Shown piece by piece: positions 35,750 through 44,498 of a DNA stretch of 64,000 nt. Every line of letters starts with the position of its first letter. Position 1 is the stretch's first letter. This DNA comes from Aquipuribacter nitratireducens (GTDB lineage Bacteria > Actinomycetota > Actinomycetes > Actinomycetales > JBBAYJ01), in contig NZ_JBBEOG010000012.1 of NCBI RefSeq assembly GCF_037860835.1, positions 1 through 64,000 of the forward strand, in the 5' to 3' direction. The notes under the pieces are model-generated. The model had not been told where the DNA came from. It worked only from the letters and a program-made list of their open reading frames with translations, and made no database searches. The translations under genes and the position numbers were made by a program.

Positions 35750-36660
35750 CCCTTCACCGCCCCGGTGAGCCCACCGACGATGCGGCGTTGAGCGAGGAGG
35801 AAGAACACCAGGGCGGGGACCATCGCCAGCGACGTGAAGGCGAGGACCGCGGCGGTGTCCTGCGTGTACTGCGTGGAGAACGTCGCGACCCCCAGCGGGA
35901 GCGTGTACGCGTCCGGGCTGCCGAGCACGAGCAGGGGCAGCAGGTAGGCGTTCCACGACTGGACGAAGGCGAGGACCCCGACCGTGATGAGCCCGGGCCC
36001 CGACAGCGGCAGCGCGATGCGCCAGAAGAAGCCGAGCCGGCCGCAGCCGTCGACGAGCGCGGCGTCCTCCAGCTCGTCCGGCAGCGCCCGCAGGAACGGC
36101 CGGAGGATGACGACCGTCATGGGCAGGGCGAACGCCGCCTGCGGCAGCGCGACCCCGAGCGTCGTGTCCGTCAGTTGCATCTGCCGCAGCAGGAGGAACA
36201 GCGGGAGGATCGCGACGGTCAGCGGGAAGAGCAGCCCGAGGGTGAAGAACGTGTAGAGCGCCTCACGGCCACGGAACTGGTAGCGCGACAGGGCGTAGGC
36301 GGCCATGACACCGAGGCCGACCGCGATGACGGTCGTGAGCGTCGCGACGACGGTCGAGTTGAGCGCCTGGCGCCAGAACGTGTCCGAGGTGAGGACGGCG
36401 ACGTAGTTGTCGCTGATCCACGGGTCCGGCAGCCCGACGGGGTCCGCCGTGATCTGCCCCGTGGAGCGGAAGGCGCCGAGGACGGCGTACACGACCGGGG
36501 CGAGGGTCGCGACGGTGACGACCGCGGCCACGAGGTAGACGGCGACGGTCGAGACGCCGAGGCGGCGGCGCGGGGCCCGGTCGAGCGTGCCCGCGGGTCC
36601 GCCGCCGGAGCGGTGCCCGTCGGAGGCGCGGGTGTCGGGACGCTGGTCGGTGGCGCTCAT
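35746..36660 (-). CDS. Sugar ABC importer permease, MalG-type
   Basis: A 304-residue inner-membrane permease with six helices after a polar N-terminus. The ATPase-contact EAA loop reads ELEDAALVDGCGRLGFFWRIALPLSGPG. It pairs with the MalF-type permease just upstream (ATGA overlap). No MsiK-like ATPase gene is in this locus, so a shared ATPase elsewhere in the genome is inferred, as in other actinobacterial sugar importers. Confidence 0.92.
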   Translation of the reverse strand: MSATDQRPDTRASDGHRSGGGPAGTLDRAPRRRLGVSTVAVYLVAAVVTVATLAPVVYAVLGAFRSTGQITADPVGLPDPWISDNYVAVLTSDTFWRQALNSTVVATLTTVIAVGLGVMAAYALSRYQFRGREALYTFFTLGLLFPLTVAILPLFLLLRQMQLTDTTLGVALPQAAFALPMTVVILRPFLRALPDELEDAALVDGCGRLGFFWRIALPLSGPGLITVGVLAFVQSWNAYLLPLLVLGSPDAYTLPLGVATFSTQYTQDTAAVLAFTSLAMVPALVFFLLAQRRIVGGLTGAVKG

Positions 36661-37643
36661 CGCACTCTCCCGCTCGTCGGCGCGGTGTCGCGTCGCATGA
36701 CGAGCTGCTGGTAGGTGATGGCGAGCAGGAACGAGACCGCGAAGAGGATGACGGCGACGGCGCTGCCGTAGCCGAAGCGGAACCGCTCGAAGCCCTGCGA
36801 GATCAGGTAGGTGACCATCGTGCTGCTCGCGTTCGCCGGGCCGCCGCCGGTCATGATCCACACCATGTCGAACAGCTGCAGCGAGCCGATCATCGACAGG
36901 AAGACCCAGATCCGGATGGTGGGCCCGAGCAGGGGGATGGTGATGTTCCACTGCGTCTGCCACCAGGAGGCGCCGTCGAGGGCGGCCGCCTCGTGCAGCT
37001 CCTGCGGGACGCCCTGGAGGCCGGCGAGGAACAGGATGATCGCGAAGCCGACGTACTTCCACGTCAGCACGACCATGAGCGTGAACAGGACGACGTCGGG
37101 GTCGCCGAGCCACAGCTGGCGGAGGCCGCCGAGCCCGACCGAGGCCATCGCCTCGTCGACGACACCGTTCGGCTGGAGCATCAGGAGCCAGATGACCCCG
37201 GCGACGACCTCGGCGAGGACGTACGGCACGAAGATCAGCGTCCGCAGGACCCCGCGGCCGCGGATGTCGCGGTTGAGCAGCAGCGCGATCCCCAGCCCGA
37301 GCGGGAGCTGGATGAGGATCGACAGGACGACGATGAGCAGGTTGTGCCCGATCGCGTCCCGGAACACGGGGTCGCCGAGGGCGAGGGAGTAGTTCCCGAA
37401 CCCGATGAAGTCGTCGAGCGCCTCCAGCCCGTTCCAGTTGAAGAGGCTGTAGTACGCGGCCTGGACCATCGGGACGAGGACGAACGTGAGGAACAGCGCG
37501 AGGGCCGGGAGCACGAGCAGGGCGACCTCGGCACGCCTGCGCCAGTCGTTGCCCGTCGACCCGCGCCGGGCCCGGGCCGGGCCCCCCGGCCGCGCGGTCG
37601 CGCGGCCGGGGGTCACCGGGGTGTGAGTCGGCACAGCCGTCAC
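36657..37643 (-). CDS. Sugar ABC importer permease, MalF-type
   Basis: A 328-residue permease with six helices and the EAA loop HEAAALDGASWWQTQWNITIPLLGPT. The GTG start overlaps the stop of the binding-protein gene (GTGA). Codons about 11-20 encode an Ala/Arg/Pro/Gly-rich stretch whose DNA is a perfect 14-bp-arm hairpin, possibly limiting permease expression relative to the binding protein. Confidence 0.92.
   Translation of the reverse strand: MTAVPTHTPVTPGRATARPGGPARARRGSTGNDWRRRAEVALLVLPALALFLTFVLVPMVQAAYYSLFNWNGLEALDDFIGFGNYSLALGDPVFRDAIGHNLLIVVLSILIQLPLGLGIALLLNRDIRGRGVLRTLIFVPYVLAEVVAGVIWLLMLQPNGVVDEAMASVGLGGLRQLWLGDPDVVLFTLMVVLTWKYVGFAIILFLAGLQGVPQELHEAAALDGASWWQTQWNITIPLLGPTIRIWVFLSMIGSLQLFDMVWIMTGGGPANASSTMVTYLISQGFERFRFGYGSAVAVILFAVSFLLAITYQQLVMRRDTAPTSGRVR
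37583..37612 (-). promoter_or_regulatory. Hairpin inside the first codons of the permease
   Basis: CCCCCGGCCGCGCG (37583-37596) and its exact reverse complement (37599-37612) flank two bases. It begins about 30 bases after the permease start and follows the binding-protein stop, a place where operons of this type often carry an mRNA-stabilising hairpin. Confidence 0.5.
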
Positions 37644-38956
37644 TGCGTGGCGGCGGCGGCCTCGACCGCCTCGACGACGTCCTCGGGGGTCGCCTCGCCC
37701 GCGAAGAGGAGGGCGACGGCGTCGTTGAGGGCGCCTCCGACGTTGGGGCCGTAGGCGGTGTCGAGGTACAGCTGGACGTACGGCGCCTCGTCGCGGTAGT
37801 CGGCGAGGACCGCGAGGTTCTCGTCGGCGACCGCCTCCTGCGTGCCGGCGACGGTCGGGATGCCGATGCCGGTGCCGCCGAAGCCCTCCTGGTTCTCCGG
37901 GCTCATGACGAAGGCGAGGAAGTCCGCGCACTCCGGCGGCGCCTGCGCCGAGCAGGAGAAGCCGTCACCGCCACCGAGGGCCGCGGTGGGGTCGCCCTCG
38001 CCGTCGGTCGTCGGGAACGGGAACCAGCCGAGGTCCTCGCCGAGGCCCGTGCCGTCCTCGGTGAGCCCCTCCATGACGCTGGGGTTCCAGTGGCCCATGA
38101 GCTCCATGGCGACCTCGCCGGTCGCGAGGAGGCCCGCGGAGCTCGTCGCGCCCTGCTGGGCGGACGTGCCGAGGTAGCCCTCGTTGAACGGCTCGGCCTC
38201 GACGATCTCCTGGACGACCTCGCCGGCGCGCACGAAGCACGGGTCGGAGAAGTCGAAGGTCTGGCCGGCCTCCTCGAGCGTGTCCTGGTCGCACTCGCGG
38301 ACCGCGGCGTAGTACCACCAGTGGGCGGCCGGCCACTTGTCGGCGGCGCCGACGGCGACCGGCGTGATACCGGCGTCCTTCAGCTGCGCGGTGACGGAGA
38401 GGAACTCCTCGAGGGTCTCGGGGGTCTCGCTGATGCCCGCCTCCTCGAAGAGCGCCTGGTTGTACCAGACGCCCACGACGCCGAGGGAGAACGGCAGGCC
38501 GTACACCCGGTCGTCGACGGTCCAGCCGGCCGCGGAGCCACCGACGGGCTCGATCGCGTCGGGGATCTCGTCGGTGAGGTCCATGAGCAGGCCGGACTCG
38601 ACCTGCTGCTGCATCTCGCCGCCGCCCCACTGCTGGAACAGGTCGGGCGGGTCGTTGGACTGCAGCGCGGCCGTGAGGCGCGTGCGCAGGTCCTCGTTCT
38701 GCAGGGCGCTGATCTCGATGGAGACGTTGGGGTTCTGCGCCTCGTACTCGTCAGCGATCCCCTGCCAGTAGCCGAGGGCGGGGTCGTTGTTGCCGTTGTG
38801 CCACCACGTCAGCGTGACGTCCTCGCCACTGCTGCCCCCGGCGGCCTCGCTGGCGCCACCTCCGGCGGTCGTTGCGTCGTCGCCACCGCAGGCGGCCACG
38901 AGCGTGGCGCTGAGGCCCAGGGCCGCGGCGGCGAAGAGGGTGCGGTTCCTCGTCAT
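37640..38956 (-). CDS. Sugar-binding lipoprotein of the ABC importer
   Basis: A 438-residue extracellular solute-binding protein (family 1). The signal peptide ends in the lipobox VAACGGDD, so the mature protein is lipid-anchored. Typical segments include TLTWWHNGNNDPALGYWQGIADEYEAQNPNVSIEIS and PDLFQQWGGGEMQQQV. Context suggests xylo-oligosaccharides as ligands. The ATG has AAGGG upstream. It is the first gene of the operon, behind a promoter with a perfect TTGACA -35 next to a LacI-type operator. Confidence 0.93.
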   Translation of the reverse strand: MTRNRTLFAAAALGLSATLVAACGGDDATTAGGGASEAAGGSSGEDVTLTWWHNGNNDPALGYWQGIADEYEAQNPNVSIEISALQNEDLRTRLTAALQSNDPPDLFQQWGGGEMQQQVESGLLMDLTDEIPDAIEPVGGSAAGWTVDDRVYGLPFSLGVVGVWYNQALFEEAGISETPETLEEFLSVTAQLKDAGITPVAVGAADKWPAAHWWYYAAVRECDQDTLEEAGQTFDFSDPCFVRAGEVVQEIVEAEPFNEGYLGTSAQQGATSSAGLLATGEVAMELMGHWNPSVMEGLTEDGTGLGEDLGWFPFPTTDGEGDPTAALGGGDGFSCSAQAPPECADFLAFVMSPENQEGFGGTGIGIPTVAGTQEAVADENLAVLADYRDEAPYVQLYLDTAYGPNVGGALNDAVALLFAGEATPEDVVEAVEAAAATQ

Positions 38957-38996
38957 GTTCCATCCCTTGTCCACGTCGACAGGTGCTGTCGGGGTT

Positions 38997-39026
38997 AGGT
39001 TGCACACTCATCCGAATCGATGTCAA
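38997..39026 (-). promoter_or_regulatory. Promoter of the xylo-oligosaccharide importer operon
   Basis: On the minus strand, TTGACA (39026-39021) is followed after 18 bases by CAACCT (39002-38997), a likely -35/-10 pair. The start codon is about 40 bases further on. The LacI-type palindrome directly abuts the -35. Confidence 0.5.
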
Positions 39027-39027
39027 T

Positions 39028-39041
39028 CGTTATCGATAACG
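39028..39041. promoter_or_regulatory. LacI-type operator
   Basis: CGTTATCGATAACG is a perfect 14-bp palindrome with the central CG typical of LacI-family sites. It abuts the importer -35 and overlaps the expected -35 of the divergent regulator gene. Confidence 0.75.
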
Positions 39042-39053
39042 TTTTAGTAGCGC

Positions 39054-39059
39054 TAGGGT
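39054..39059 (+). promoter_or_regulatory. -10 hexamer TAGGGT of the LacI-family gene
   Basis: TAGGGT lies six bases before the GTG at 39066. Its -35 region falls on the LacI-type palindrome, so autoregulation is likely. Confidence 0.5.
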
Positions 39060-39065
39060 GCAGCC

Positions 39066-40070
39066 GTGAGCGCTGGCCGGGTGACCATCACCGACGTCGC
39101 CCGGACCGCCGGGGTGTCGGTCGCGACGGTGTCGAAGGTCATCAACGGCCGCTACGGGGTGGCCGCCGCGACCACCGAGCGCGTGCAGCAGGTCATCGAC
39201 ACCCTCGGCTACGAGTCGAGCCTCGTGGCGAGGAGCCTGCGCAGCCACCGCACCAACGTGGTCGGGATCCTCGTCGCGGAGTTCGAACCCTTCAGCACGG
39301 AGATCCTCAAGGGCGCCTCGGCGGCCATCGCCGGCACGGGCTACGAGCTGCTCGCGTACTCCGGCGGCGGCCGCCACGGCAGCGAGGTCGGGTGGGAGAA
39401 GCGCTACCTGTCGCGGCTGTCGGGGACCCTCATCGACGGCGCGGTCCTCGTGACGCCGACCGTCGTCGACCCGGACGGCGGGGTCCCCGTCGTCGCGATC
39501 GACCCCCACACCGGTCCGGCGGACATGCCGACCGTCGACTCCGACAACCTCGCGGGCGCGGTCCTCGCCGTCGAGCACCTCCTCGCGCTGGGGCACCGGC
39601 GCATCGGCCACCTCGGCGGTCGTCCCGACCTCGAGTCGTCGCGGCTGCGCGAGCTCGGCTACCGGCAGGCGCTGCAGGCGGCGGGCGTCACGGTCGACCC
39701 GGCGCTCGTGCGGGTCGGCGGCTACGCCAGCGACACCGCGACCGGGCCCGCCCGCGAGCTGCTCAGCCTCCCTGAGCGCCCCACCGCGCTGTTCGCCGCG
39801 AACGACACCTCGGCGCTCGCCGCCGTCGAGGTCGCGCTCGAGCTCGGGCTGCGCGTGCCGGAGGACGTCTCCGTCGTCGGCTTCGACAACGTGCCCGAGT
39901 CGGCCCTGTCGCGCCCGCCCCTCACCACCGTCGCGCAGCCGATGCAGCGCATGGGACGCGAGGCGGTCGAGCTCCTGCTCCACCTGCTCGACGGCAGCGG
40001 CGAGGAGCGTGCGACCCACGTCCGGCTGCCGACCGAGCTCGTCGCGCGCGCGTCGACGCGCGCGATCTGA
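39066..40070 (+). CDS. LacI family regulator of xylan genes
   Basis: A 334-residue repressor. The N-terminal helix-turn-helix and hinge read VTITDVARTAGVSVATVSKVINGRYGVAAATTERVQQVIDTLGYESSLVARSLRS. The periplasmic-binding-protein-like sensor domain includes ALFAANDTSALAAVEVALELGLRVPEDVSVVGFDNV. It is divergent from the importer operon, with one operator between them. The esterase and GH10 genes follow 29 bases after its stop and probably belong to its transcript. The effector is likely a xylo-oligosaccharide. Confidence 0.93.
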   Translation: MSAGRVTITDVARTAGVSVATVSKVINGRYGVAAATTERVQQVIDTLGYESSLVARSLRSHRTNVVGILVAEFEPFSTEILKGASAAIAGTGYELLAYSGGGRHGSEVGWEKRYLSRLSGTLIDGAVLVTPTVVDPDGGVPVVAIDPHTGPADMPTVDSDNLAGAVLAVEHLLALGHRRIGHLGGRPDLESSRLRELGYRQALQAAGVTVDPALVRVGGYASDTATGPARELLSLPERPTALFAANDTSALAAVEVALELGLRVPEDVSVVGFDNVPESALSRPPLTTVAQPMQRMGREAVELLLHLLDGSGEERATHVRLPTELVARASTRAI

Positions 40071-40099
40071 CGCGCTCCGACCCGAGAGGACGACCGCCC

Positions 40100-41074
40100 G
40101 TGCACACCGACCTGCCCCTGGAGGAGCTGCGCGTCCGCCGGAGCGCGGTCGTGGAGCCGGCCGACTTCGACGACTTCTGGGCACGGACCCTCGACGAGGC
40201 CCGCCGTGCCGACGACGAAGCACCTCGGCTCGCGCCGGTCTCCCACCCGCTCCGCACGCTCGTGGTCGACGACGTCACGTTCCCCGGCTTCGCCGGCGAG
40301 CCGGTGCGGGCGTGGTTCCGCCGCCCGGCCCGCGCCGACGGGCGCCTGCCGGTCGTCGTCGAGCACGTCGGCTACGGCGGCGGTCGTGGGCACGTCCTCG
40401 ACGGCCTCGCGTGGGCCTCGGCCGGCTTCGCCCACCTCCTCGTCGACAGCCGCGGCCAGGGAGCGGGCTGGAGCCGCGGCGACACCCCCGACCCCCACGG
40501 CAGCGGGCCCGCCGTCCCCGGCGTCATGACGCGCGGCATCGAGGACCCCGAGACGTACTACTACCGCCGCTACCTCACCGACGCCGTCCGCGCCGTCGAC
40601 GCCACCCGGCGCCTGCCGGGCGTCGACCCCGACCGGCTCGCCGTCGTCGGGACCAGCCAGGCGGGGGCGGCGGCGCTCGCCGTCGCGGGCCTGCGCGACG
40701 ACGTCGCCGCCGTCGTCGCCCAGGTGCCGTTCCTCTGCGACGTGCCTCGCGCCATCACGGTCACGGACGAGTCGCCGTACCGGGAGGTCGCGGACTACCT
40801 CGCCCGCCACCGCGACCGGGAGGAGCAGGTGCTGCGCACCCTGTCGTACGTCGACGGGGTCGTCATGGCCCGCCGTGCGACGGCGCCCGCCCGGTTCTCT
40901 GTCGCGCTCATGGACGCCGTCACGCCGCCCTCGACCGTCTTCGCCGCCCACAACGAGTACGGCGGACCGGCACGGCTGCGGGTGTGGCCGTACAACGGCC
41001 ACGAGGCCGGGGAGGCCGACGACCTCGCCGAGTCCATCGCCTTCGTCTCCGACGTCCTCGGGAGCCCCGCGTGA
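40100..41074 (+). CDS. CE7-type acetyl xylan esterase
   Basis: A 324-residue alpha/beta hydrolase of the acetyl xylan esterase/cephalosporin-C deacetylase family. The oxyanion segment is VEHVGYGGGRGH, with RGQG after it. The nucleophile is in GTSQAG (GxSQGG in relatives), and Asp and His are in LMDAVTPPSTVFAAHNEY and NGHEAGE. No signal peptide is present, so it removes acetyl groups from imported oligosaccharides. The stop overlaps the start of the GH10 gene (GTGA). Confidence 0.9.
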   Translation: MHTDLPLEELRVRRSAVVEPADFDDFWARTLDEARRADDEAPRLAPVSHPLRTLVVDDVTFPGFAGEPVRAWFRRPARADGRLPVVVEHVGYGGGRGHVLDGLAWASAGFAHLLVDSRGQGAGWSRGDTPDPHGSGPAVPGVMTRGIEDPETYYYRRYLTDAVRAVDATRRLPGVDPDRLAVVGTSQAGAAALAVAGLRDDVAAVVAQVPFLCDVPRAITVTDESPYREVADYLARHRDREEQVLRTLSYVDGVVMARRATAPARFSVALMDAVTPPSTVFAAHNEYGGPARLRVWPYNGHEAGEADDLAESIAFVSDVLGSPA

Positions 41075-42303
41075 CCGACCTCTCGCACCGTCTCGTCGAG
41101 CAGGTCGTGCAGGTGCAGCGCGCCGACGGGTCACCGCTGGCCCACACCGACGTCGACGTCGAGCAGCGTCGCCACGCCGTCGCCTTCGGCTGCACGGGCT
41201 TCGACGCCCCCGGGCTGCCGGGGGACCCGGCTCTCGAGCGGCTGTGGCTCGACCTGTTCGACACCGCGACGCTGCCGTTCTACTGGGGCAGGCACGAACC
41301 GGTCCGGGGCGAGCCGCGCACGGAGGAGCTGCTCGACCTGGCGCACTGGTTCGCCGAGCGCGGCGTCCGGCTCAAGGGGCACCCCCTCGCGTGGCACACG
41401 CTCGCACCGGCCTGGCTCGCGCCGCTCACGACCGACGAGGTCGAGCAGGCGCTGCGGGCGCGCATCCGGCGCGAGGTCGACGCCTTCCGTGGCCTCGTCA
41501 CGACGTGGGACGCGATCAACGAGGTCGTCATCATGCCGGTCTTCGACAACGAGGCCGCGCTCGAGGGCGGCGGCCAGCCGCCCAGCGCGATCACCCGGCT
41601 GTGCCGCGAGCGAGGGCGCGTCGCGACCGTCCGCCTCGCCTTCGACGAGGCCCGCGCCGCCGACCCCACCGCGACGCTCCTCCTCAACGACTTCGACATG
41701 TCGACCGCCTTCGAGTGCCTCGTCGAGGCCGTGCTCGAGGGCGGGGTGCAGGTCGACGCGATCGGCCTGCAGAGCCACATGCACCAGGGGTGGTGGGGCG
41801 AGGAGCCGACACGCGCCGTCCTCGACCGCTTCGCCCGCTACGGGCTCCCTCTCCACATGACGGAGACGACGCTGCTGTCCGGCGACCTCATGCCCCCGGA
41901 GGTCGACGACCTCAACGACTACCAGCCGGAGGTGTGGCCCTCGACGCCGGAGGGCGAGGCACGTCAGGCCGAGGAGCTCGTCCGGCACTACACGACGCTC
42001 ATGGCGCACCCGGCGGTGGAGGCGGTGACGTACTGGGGACTCACCGACGCGGGGGCGTGGCTCGGCGCCCCCGCGGGCCTCGTCCGCCACGACGGGACGC
42101 CGAAGCCGGCGTACGACGCGCTGCGCGCCCTGGTCCGGGACGAGTGGTGGCACCCGCGGCGGACCTACCGGACCGACGCGACGGGCCGGCTCCGGCTGCG
42201 TGGCTGGCGCGGGGAGTACTCGCTCCGGGTCGAGGAGGCGGGCGGCGCGGCCGCCGCGACGTTCGTGCTCGGCGACGACGGCGTCGTGGTGCGTCCTGGC
42301 TGA
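41071..42303 (+). CDS. GH10 enzyme without a signal peptide
   Basis: A 410-residue family 10 glycoside hydrolase lacking a secretion signal, so probably cytoplasmic and active on short xylo-oligosaccharides. Acid/base Glu lies in TTWDAINEVV and nucleophile Glu in LPLHMTETTLLSG; substrate-binding segments LKGHPLAWHTLAPAW and DAIGLQSHMHQ are present. The C-terminal 60 residues (WWHPRRTYRTDATGRLRLRGWRGEYSLRVE) form a beta-rich extension not usual in small GH10 enzymes. It is translationally coupled to the esterase gene. Confidence 0.9.
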   Translation: MTDLSHRLVEQVVQVQRADGSPLAHTDVDVEQRRHAVAFGCTGFDAPGLPGDPALERLWLDLFDTATLPFYWGRHEPVRGEPRTEELLDLAHWFAERGVRLKGHPLAWHTLAPAWLAPLTTDEVEQALRARIRREVDAFRGLVTTWDAINEVVIMPVFDNEAALEGGGQPPSAITRLCRERGRVATVRLAFDEARAADPTATLLLNDFDMSTAFECLVEAVLEGGVQVDAIGLQSHMHQGWWGEEPTRAVLDRFARYGLPLHMTETTLLSGDLMPPEVDDLNDYQPEVWPSTPEGEARQAEELVRHYTTLMAHPAVEAVTYWGLTDAGAWLGAPAGLVRHDGTPKPAYDALRALVRDEWWHPRRTYRTDATGRLRLRGWRGEYSLRVEEAGGAAAATFVLGDDGVVVRPG

Positions 42304-42351
42304 GCGGCGGGTGGCGGAGACCTCCACTCGAGACGTTTGGACGCCTCGGAC

Positions 42352-43842
42352 ATGCGGCATCATGAGCGTGTGTCGTCCCAGCAGGAGAGGGGCCGCGGCC
42401 GACACACACGCCCGTCGACAGGGACCGACGGGCCCGTCGACGCGGCGAGGAACGCGGCTGCGCCCGTGACGGAAGGCATCGGTCGGCCCGGCGCCGCCGG
42501 GCCGCTCTCGAGCACCGTCGAGCGGCTCCGCGACGAGGTGGAGGGCTTGCACCGGAGCAAGCAGCACCGTGCGGTGATCGAGCAGGCGAAGGGCGTCCTC
42601 ATGGGGCGCGACGGCGTCGACGCCGCCACCGCCTTCCAGCGGCTGCGGCAGCAGGCTCGCGACAGCAACCGCAGGCTCGTGGACGTCGCCGCCGACGAGC
42701 TCGCCCAGCGCGGGTCCGGCGCCATGGGCGCCGGCCCGGCGCCGACCTCGCTGCCGGACCTCTCCCCCGACCGGACCCGTGCCCCGGCCCCGACGTCCCC
42801 GGGCGAGTCCCCGGCCGGTACCGCGACCTCGGTCGGCCGGCCGCAGCCGGGTAGGCCGTCGCAGCGGTTCGACCGCTCGCTGGTGCTCCTCGCCGCCGCG
42901 GCACGGGAAGCCACGGACGCCTGGAGGCTCCTCGAGGTGCTGCGGGCGCACGCGCAGCCCGTGGGCGCCGACCGGGCCGTGCTGCTCTCGCTCGGGCCGG
43001 ACGCGAGCCTCGCGCTCGTCGCCCACAGCGGCCTGCCGGAGAACGTCGCCCAGCGCTGGCAGCACATCCCGCTGACTGTCGACTTCCCCGCCTCCCACGC
43101 CGCTCGGACCGGTGTGCCGGTCTTCGAGGACGACCTGGACGCCGCTCTCGAGCGGTGGCCCCTGCTGCGCCGCGGACGCTCGCCCCTCGGGGCCTTCTGC
43201 GACGTTCCCGTCGTCGCCGGCGGTGTCGTCGTCGCGGTCGTCGGCCTCGGCTGGCCCGCCGGCACCCCGATCGACGGCGCGGCCCGGCTGCTGCTGCGCT
43301 CCGCCGTGCGAACGCTCGCGGACGACATCGTCCGCGTGCTGCCGCCCGTGGGGGTGCACGTGCTGACCGCGGCCGAGGTCGCGCCGGCCGACCCCGCCGT
43401 GCGCCTCGCGCTCGACGCCGTCGAGGACGAGTGCGTCCTGCTGCTGCCACACGCGCGGGAGGACGACTCCGAGGCGGGCGAGAGGGCCGCCGAGGCGGCG
43501 GAGGCACAGGCCGCCGCCGGGGCGGTGACGCCCTCGCGGCTGCTCCTCGCGTGGGGCAACCGCGCCGCGCGGGACGCCGCCGCGGGCGGTGGTGCCGGGC
43601 ACCGCTTCGGCCGGACGGTCGGAGAGGTCGCGCCCGACGTCGTCGAGAGCCCGCTGTGGCAGGCGGTGCGCCACGCGGTCGCCGGGGCGACGCCGGCGCC
43701 TCCGGTCCACACCGACCGCTGGTTCTGGGGTCCCGTCGCGGCCCGTCGCATCACGGTCCACCCGCTGTACCACGGCGCGCTGCTCGTGGCCCGCCCGCTC
43801 CCCCGCGGTGAGCACGTGCCGGGTGCGGCGGGCCCGCCGTAG
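42352..43842 (+). CDS. ANTAR-GAF-PAS-like regulatory protein
   Basis: A 496-residue protein. After a disordered N-terminus comes a helix bundle resembling ANTAR (HRAVIEQAKGVLMGRDGVDAATAFQRLRQQARDSNRRLVDVAADEL), an RNA-binding antitermination domain. A GAF-like sensor follows (LVLLAAAAREATDAWRLLEVLRAHAQPVGADRAVLLSL; NVAQRWQHIPL), then a C-terminal PAS-like part (LLLAWGNRAARDAAAG). ANTAR is usually C-terminal, so this order is reversed. The start is uncertain: ATG 42352, TTG 42337 and GTG 42466 are all possible. No histidine-kinase partner is nearby. Confidence 0.7.
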   Translation: MRHHERVSSQQERGRGRHTRPSTGTDGPVDAARNAAAPVTEGIGRPGAAGPLSSTVERLRDEVEGLHRSKQHRAVIEQAKGVLMGRDGVDAATAFQRLRQQARDSNRRLVDVAADELAQRGSGAMGAGPAPTSLPDLSPDRTRAPAPTSPGESPAGTATSVGRPQPGRPSQRFDRSLVLLAAAAREATDAWRLLEVLRAHAQPVGADRAVLLSLGPDASLALVAHSGLPENVAQRWQHIPLTVDFPASHAARTGVPVFEDDLDAALERWPLLRRGRSPLGAFCDVPVVAGGVVVAVVGLGWPAGTPIDGAARLLLRSAVRTLADDIVRVLPPVGVHVLTAAEVAPADPAVRLALDAVEDECVLLLPHAREDDSEAGERAAEAAEAQAAAGAVTPSRLLLAWGNRAARDAAAGGGAGHRFGRTVGEVAPDVVESPLWQAVRHAVAGATPAPPVHTDRWFWGPVAARRITVHPLYHGALLVARPLPRGEHVPGAAGPP

Positions 43843-43845
43843 GGT
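43840..43845 (+). promoter_or_regulatory. -10 hexamer TAGGGT of the YciO-type gene
   Basis: TAGGGT lies five bases before the ATG at 43851 and overlaps the stop codon of the upstream gene. Confidence 0.45.
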
Positions 43846-43850
43846 CGGGC

Positions 43851-44489
43851 ATGGCCCGCTACTTCGACGTGCACCCGGTCGACCCGCAGCCTCGCGCCGT
43901 CGCGCAGGTGGCTGCGATGGTCCGCGACGACGACGCCCTCGTCGCCTACCCGACGGACTCCAGCTACGCCCTCGGCTGCAGGCTCGACAGCCGTACCGGG
44001 CCCGAGCGCATCCGCCGCGTCCGCGGCCTCGACGACCGGCACCACTTCACGCTCGTCTGCGCCGACTTCGCCCAGCTCGGCCAGCTCGTCCAGCTCGACA
44101 ACGCGGCCTTCCGGGCGGTGAAGGCGGCCACGCCGGGTCCGTGGACGTTCATCCTCCGCGCGACGAAGGAGGTCCCGCGGCGGCTGCACCACCCGAGGAA
44201 GAAGACCGTCGGGGTCCGGATCCCGGACCACCCGTTCGTGTCGGCGCTCCTGCGCGAGCTCGGCGAGCCGCTGCTCAGCAGCACGCTCCTGCTGCCCGGC
44301 CACGACGACCCGCCGACCGACGGCTGGGCGGTCAAGGAGGAGCTCGACGCGGTCGTCGACGCGGTGGTCGACGCCGGGGACTGCGGGACCGAGCCGACCA
44401 CCGTCGTCGACCTGTCCGACGGCGTGCCCGAGGTCGTGCGGGTGGGCGCCGGGGACCCCGCCCGCTTCGGCTGGGCGGCCGAGGGGTAG
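43851..44489 (+). CDS. YciO/Sua5/YrdC family protein
   Basis: A 212-residue protein with the YrdC/Sua5 fold, which in TsaC makes threonylcarbamoyl-AMP for tRNA modification. It has LVAYPTDSSYALGC, RRVRGLDDRHHFTLVCADF, the PGPWTFILRATKEVPRR loop and VGVRIPDHPF. The sequence is closest in pattern to the YciO branch, whose exact role is less clear than that of TsaC. The ATG follows directly on a -10-like hexamer. Confidence 0.85.
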   Translation: MARYFDVHPVDPQPRAVAQVAAMVRDDDALVAYPTDSSYALGCRLDSRTGPERIRRVRGLDDRHHFTLVCADFAQLGQLVQLDNAAFRAVKAATPGPWTFILRATKEVPRRLHHPRKKTVGVRIPDHPFVSALLRELGEPLLSSTLLLPGHDDPPTDGWAVKEELDAVVDAVVDAGDCGTEPTTVVDLSDGVPEVVRVGAGDPARFGWAAEG

Positions 44490-44498
44490 GACGTCACC

